Notes under the pieces: model-generated
Seen by the model: the letters and a program-made list of their open reading frames with translations, nothing else
Database searches by the model: none
Told to the model about the DNA's origin: nothing
Position numbers and translations under genes: made by a program
Shown here: piece by piece, positions 61,556 to 64,000 of the stretch
How the letters are laid out: the number at the start of each line of letters is the position of its first letter
Numbering within the stretch: the stretch's first letter is position 1
Origin: RHLJ01 sp965242845
GTDB taxonomy: Bacteria > Bacteroidota > Rhodothermia > Balneolales > Balneolaceae
DNA length: 64,000 nt
Reading direction: 5' to 3'
Assembly (NCBI GenBank): GCA_965242845.1
Contig: CBDETC010000003.1
Location: 1,240,001-1,304,000, forward strand

Positions 61556-64000
61556 CTATTTAGCTAATAGCATCTTTTGAGTGACTGTACCAAACCTTGT
61601 TTGAATGGTATAGAAATACAATCCACTGGCAAGATTATCCCCATCAAATCTCACTGAATGCAAGCCCGATGAAAAATCACTATCGGTGAGTGTTCTTATT
61701 AAGCTCCCTTTAATATCAAACACCTTAATAGAAACCTGGCTTGAAGCAGGTAGTTCAAATCGAATAAGAGTGCTGGGATTGAAAGGGTTTGGATAGTTCT
61801 GATGAACAATAAACTGATCCGGGAGATGGGTATCAGTTTCGTTGTTAACTGCATTTTTCCTTGAAATGAGCAAGCTCAGTCTGGAAGGAGTGTCCAGTTT
61901 TGAGTGTATTTTCTGAGCAAAAGAAATAGTTCTTTTTTCCTGTTGATCATGAATAGACTCATACATCATCTGGTACGTGTCTGCATCCGATAGTTTTATT
62001 ATTTGATCCGTTTCGGCATCAACAAGTTCGAATGTGAAAAGGGAAAGTAGTTCTTCATCAATTTCCCAGTCGAGTTCTAATGCATCATCAACATTTTTGG
62101 ATTCGATGAATAAATCTATCGGCAACGTCCTAGAAATATCTAAAGGCAACGATTCAACTGATTTTACCTCTTCATTAAACTGACATCCTAGAATAGCATA
62201 ATTATCAATAGTAGGGCTAAGCTTCGAAGCATCATATAAATCCCACTCAAGAGTCGCTTTAGGAGTAAAGGTGATCTTGCAACCTTTGTCGTAGGTTGAG
62301 TTAGAACGAAGATTTAACTTCGCAGTAAGCAATTTTTCAGAAGCCTTTGAAAAAGCATTCACTGTTGCTGAAGAGTTAACCTTTCCAGTTGTAGGAAAAG
62401 TTAGGGAGGTGGCAGGGGAGGAAGTTCCTGATTCCACCCAAAATCCCTGCCAGGGTTTTATAATGGTTGAGCTTCTTGTTTCAGCTGAATACAGCCCCTT
62501 CTCAAGGAAATGAATGTTGGCCTGGAGAGGATTATCCACTGTGATGGAATTCGCATCAAAATTACTTTGGAATGGGTTGCCAACCAGCGTGAAATAGGAT
62601 CCCGATTCTGAAGTAGTGGTATTAAGAGTGACTGTGACATTAGATGAAGGTTCATCACCTGACGCATCTAGTTTAATAGGTAATTCGGAGCTTCCTGCAG
62701 TGTTATTATTGAAGAAGTATAAGATTAAGCCTTCACCGTTAGTCAGCGCAGTACTTGTCGTGGCAGGAGTTTGGTAGCTTCCAGAACTATTATAAGTAAA
62801 CACATTAGCAGCATTACTGTCATCTACTCCCTGTATCGCTGTATCATCAGAAATTTCAGCAAGAGTAGCGTTATTTACAGGAATTGAAAGTAATCTCCAT
62901 CCTGTAGAGTCAAAAATAATGGCTCCAGGTTTAGCTGTAGCTTCAATCCCTCTATTATAGCCAGGAGTAGCTACAAGTTCAGCATTCCCATTACTAGAGC
63001 TTATGTCGAACACCACCCAATTACCAGATGATACCGTATCTCCATCGCTGGAACCTGAAGTTTGCCCAAAGCTACCATCATTAGGTAATTCTGATGCAAT
63101 GCGATAGGCTACCTGATTGGTTGCAAAACTGGAACTACTTCCTATGTTGTCTTTTGCAAAGGAATCTATTGTATCGGGAGTGGAAGTAGCGTTCTTGACA
63201 AGAACATATTTATCATTTCCATTGTGGTTTACAGAACTTGTATTTAGATCAACAAAGCCTTCACCAAAAACAGTTTGAACACCACTACTGCTGTTGTCGT
63301 CACCTACCACAAAAAAGTCCTTAGAAGCAATTTCTCCGGATAGAGAAATAGTAGTAGGGCTATTATTATCGTTTGTATACCTAAGTAAAGCCCAATCACC
63401 GGTAGTAAGGTTTATGGTAGAGTCTGAGTTGTTAAATAACTCTAGGTATTTAACGGTGCCACCATTTGCTTCATATATCTCCGAAATGTAAACATCCGAT
63501 GATGAAGAAGAAGAACTCCCCGAGTAGAAGTAGGCCCTTCTTACAAGCGTGGTGTCATGGATAAAAGGGTTTCTGTTTCCTTGTATCTGTTCGATATGTA
63601 AACTCCGGGCGAGCTCATCAGCATCCACTGGATCATCCTGATGCCATTGATATAAGGTCTGCTTCATTCCTTCGAAATAAGCTTCATTATCAAAAGCGTC
63701 GTTTATGATATCAGAATTTGTTTGGTAAATCGTCCAGAAATAGAACATTGCTCTGGCAGCATTTCCTTTATGATCTTCTCTTGGTTCGAAAGTGTCGTTA
63801 TAGTATTCACTGTATTCATCAATATTCGAAGAGGGGATAGATGCAACACTGCCACCATTTTCCCAGAACCACCACGAAGTAGTAAGATTGTCATCTATTT
63901 CTGCGTATGGATGGTTACCCCTCGATGAATTAGGCGAGCTCCAGGTAGGATATAGATGATGAATATCTCCACGCATAGGTTCATTTTCATCATAAAAACT
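61556..64000 (-). CDS. Secreted endonuclease I-type protein with lamin-tail domain, type IX cargo (5' end outside window)
   Basis: The frame stays open to the window edge: eight codons upstream of the first Met read SFYDENEP, so the N-terminus is missing. The visible start holds the endonuclease I core DIHHLYPTW...NSSRGNHPYA, then EDHKGNAARAMFYFWTIY; these enzymes degrade DNA non-specifically. A lamin-tail (LTD) domain follows (ISEIYEANGGTVKYLELFN, ~170-300). The last ~85 residues are a type A sorting domain (QNYPNPFNPSTLIRFEL ... VTQKMLLAK). The nuclease is therefore surface-bound or secreted. It could supply nutrients or digest matrix DNA; with comF nearby, DNA use is a plausible theme. Confidence 0.9.
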   Translation of the reverse strand, partial: SFYDENEPMRGDIHHLYPTWSSPNSSRGNHPYAEIDDNLTTSWWFWENGGSVASIPSSNIDEYSEYYNDTFEPREDHKGNAARAMFYFWTIYQTNSDIINDAFDNEAYFEGMKQTLYQWHQDDPVDADELARSLHIEQIQGNRNPFIHDTTLVRRAYFYSGSSSSSSSDVYISEIYEANGGTVKYLELFNNSDSTINLTTGDWALLRYTNDNNSPTTISLSGEIASKDFFVVGDDNSSSGVQTVFGEGFVDLNTSSVNHNGNDKYVLVKNATSTPDTIDSFAKDNIGSSSSFATNQVAYRIASELPNDGSFGQTSGSSDGDTVSSGNWVVFDISSSNGNAELVATPGYNRGIEATAKPGAIIFDSTGWRLLSIPVNNATLAEISDDTAIQGVDDSNAANVFTYNSSGSYQTPATTSTALTNGEGLILYFFNNNTAGSSELPIKLDASGDEPSSNVTVTLNTTTSESGSYFTLVGNPFQSNFDANSITVDNPLQANIHFLEKGLYSAETRSSTIIKPWQGFWVESGTSSPATSLTFPTTGKVNSSATVNAFSKASEKLLTAKLNLRSNSTYDKGCKITFTPKATLEWDLYDASKLSPTIDNYAILGCQFNEEVKSVESLPLDISRTLPIDLFIESKNVDDALELDWEIDEELLSLFTFELVDAETDQIIKLSDADTYQMMYESIHDQQEKRTISFAQKIHSKLDTPSRLSLLISRKNAVNNETDTHLPDQFIVHQNYPNPFNPSTLIRFELPASSQVSIKVFDIKGSLIRTLTDSDFSSGLHSVRFDGDNLASGLYFYTIQTRFGTVTQKMLLAK

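Overview
The window looks like chromosomal DNA of a marine or halophilic member of the Balneolota/Rhodothermota (Bacteroidota-related, moderate-to-low GC). This is an inference. It rests on several exported proteins that end in a type A sorting domain with the QNYPNPFNP core (type IX secretion), on an ECF sigma/Ser-Thr kinase-TPR pair, and on weak Shine-Dalgarno signals. I see no phage, transposase, CRISPR array, rRNA or tRNA.

Layout. 0.2-9.1 kb: two very large FG-GAP/VCBS secreted proteins flank a 70-aa protein with a PID-CTERM-like tail. 9.1-15.3 kb (minus): a kinase-TPR protein with its ECF sigma factor, a tandem-Cache lipoprotein and a GH20 hexosaminidase. 15.4-18.1 kb (plus): a Ca2+/Na+ exchanger and NhaA. 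18.3-30.4 kb (minus): an AlkA-like HhH-GPD protein that lacks the expected catalytic Asp, then a duplicated two-gene module. Each module copy is a giant protein built of ~72-aa repeats plus an FG-GAP type IX cargo. 30.5-33.3 kb: ATP-dependent DNA ligase and its associated MBL nuclease. 33.6-40.6 kb: an SGNH lipoprotein, a MerR/TipAS regulator with a textbook 19-bp-spacer promoter, and a five-gene minus-strand run (TlpA-like, GH3, HD, SGNH, OxyR).

40.9-46.7 kb is the most unusual region. It holds a membrane TPR protein that resembles an anti-sigma factor, a signal-peptide-bearing TPR-CHAT (caspase-like) protein, four tandem genes for the same 62-aa lipoprotein upstream of the CHAT gene and co-directional with it, and a divergent ECF sigma factor. 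A shared GTAACA-N16-CTCTT motif lies upstream of both the TPR gene and the lipoprotein-CHAT operon. Predicted topology places the lipoproteins, the CHAT protease and the TPR half of the membrane protein all in the periplasm. My hypothesis is an envelope-sensing, protease-gated sigma switch.

46.7-49.9 kb: the PdeM-type phosphoesterase and Lhr-like helicase that complete the ligase-associated repair set, 13 kb from the ligase. 50-64 kb is mostly housekeeping: acs, a small membrane protein, rodZ-like/ligA/ald (minus), comF, a membrane protein, a histidine phosphatase, menG, fabZ, panB, surE (plus), and a secreted endonuclease I-type protein cut by the window end. AT-rich palindromes and GTCAT-type hairpin elements sit between genes throughout.
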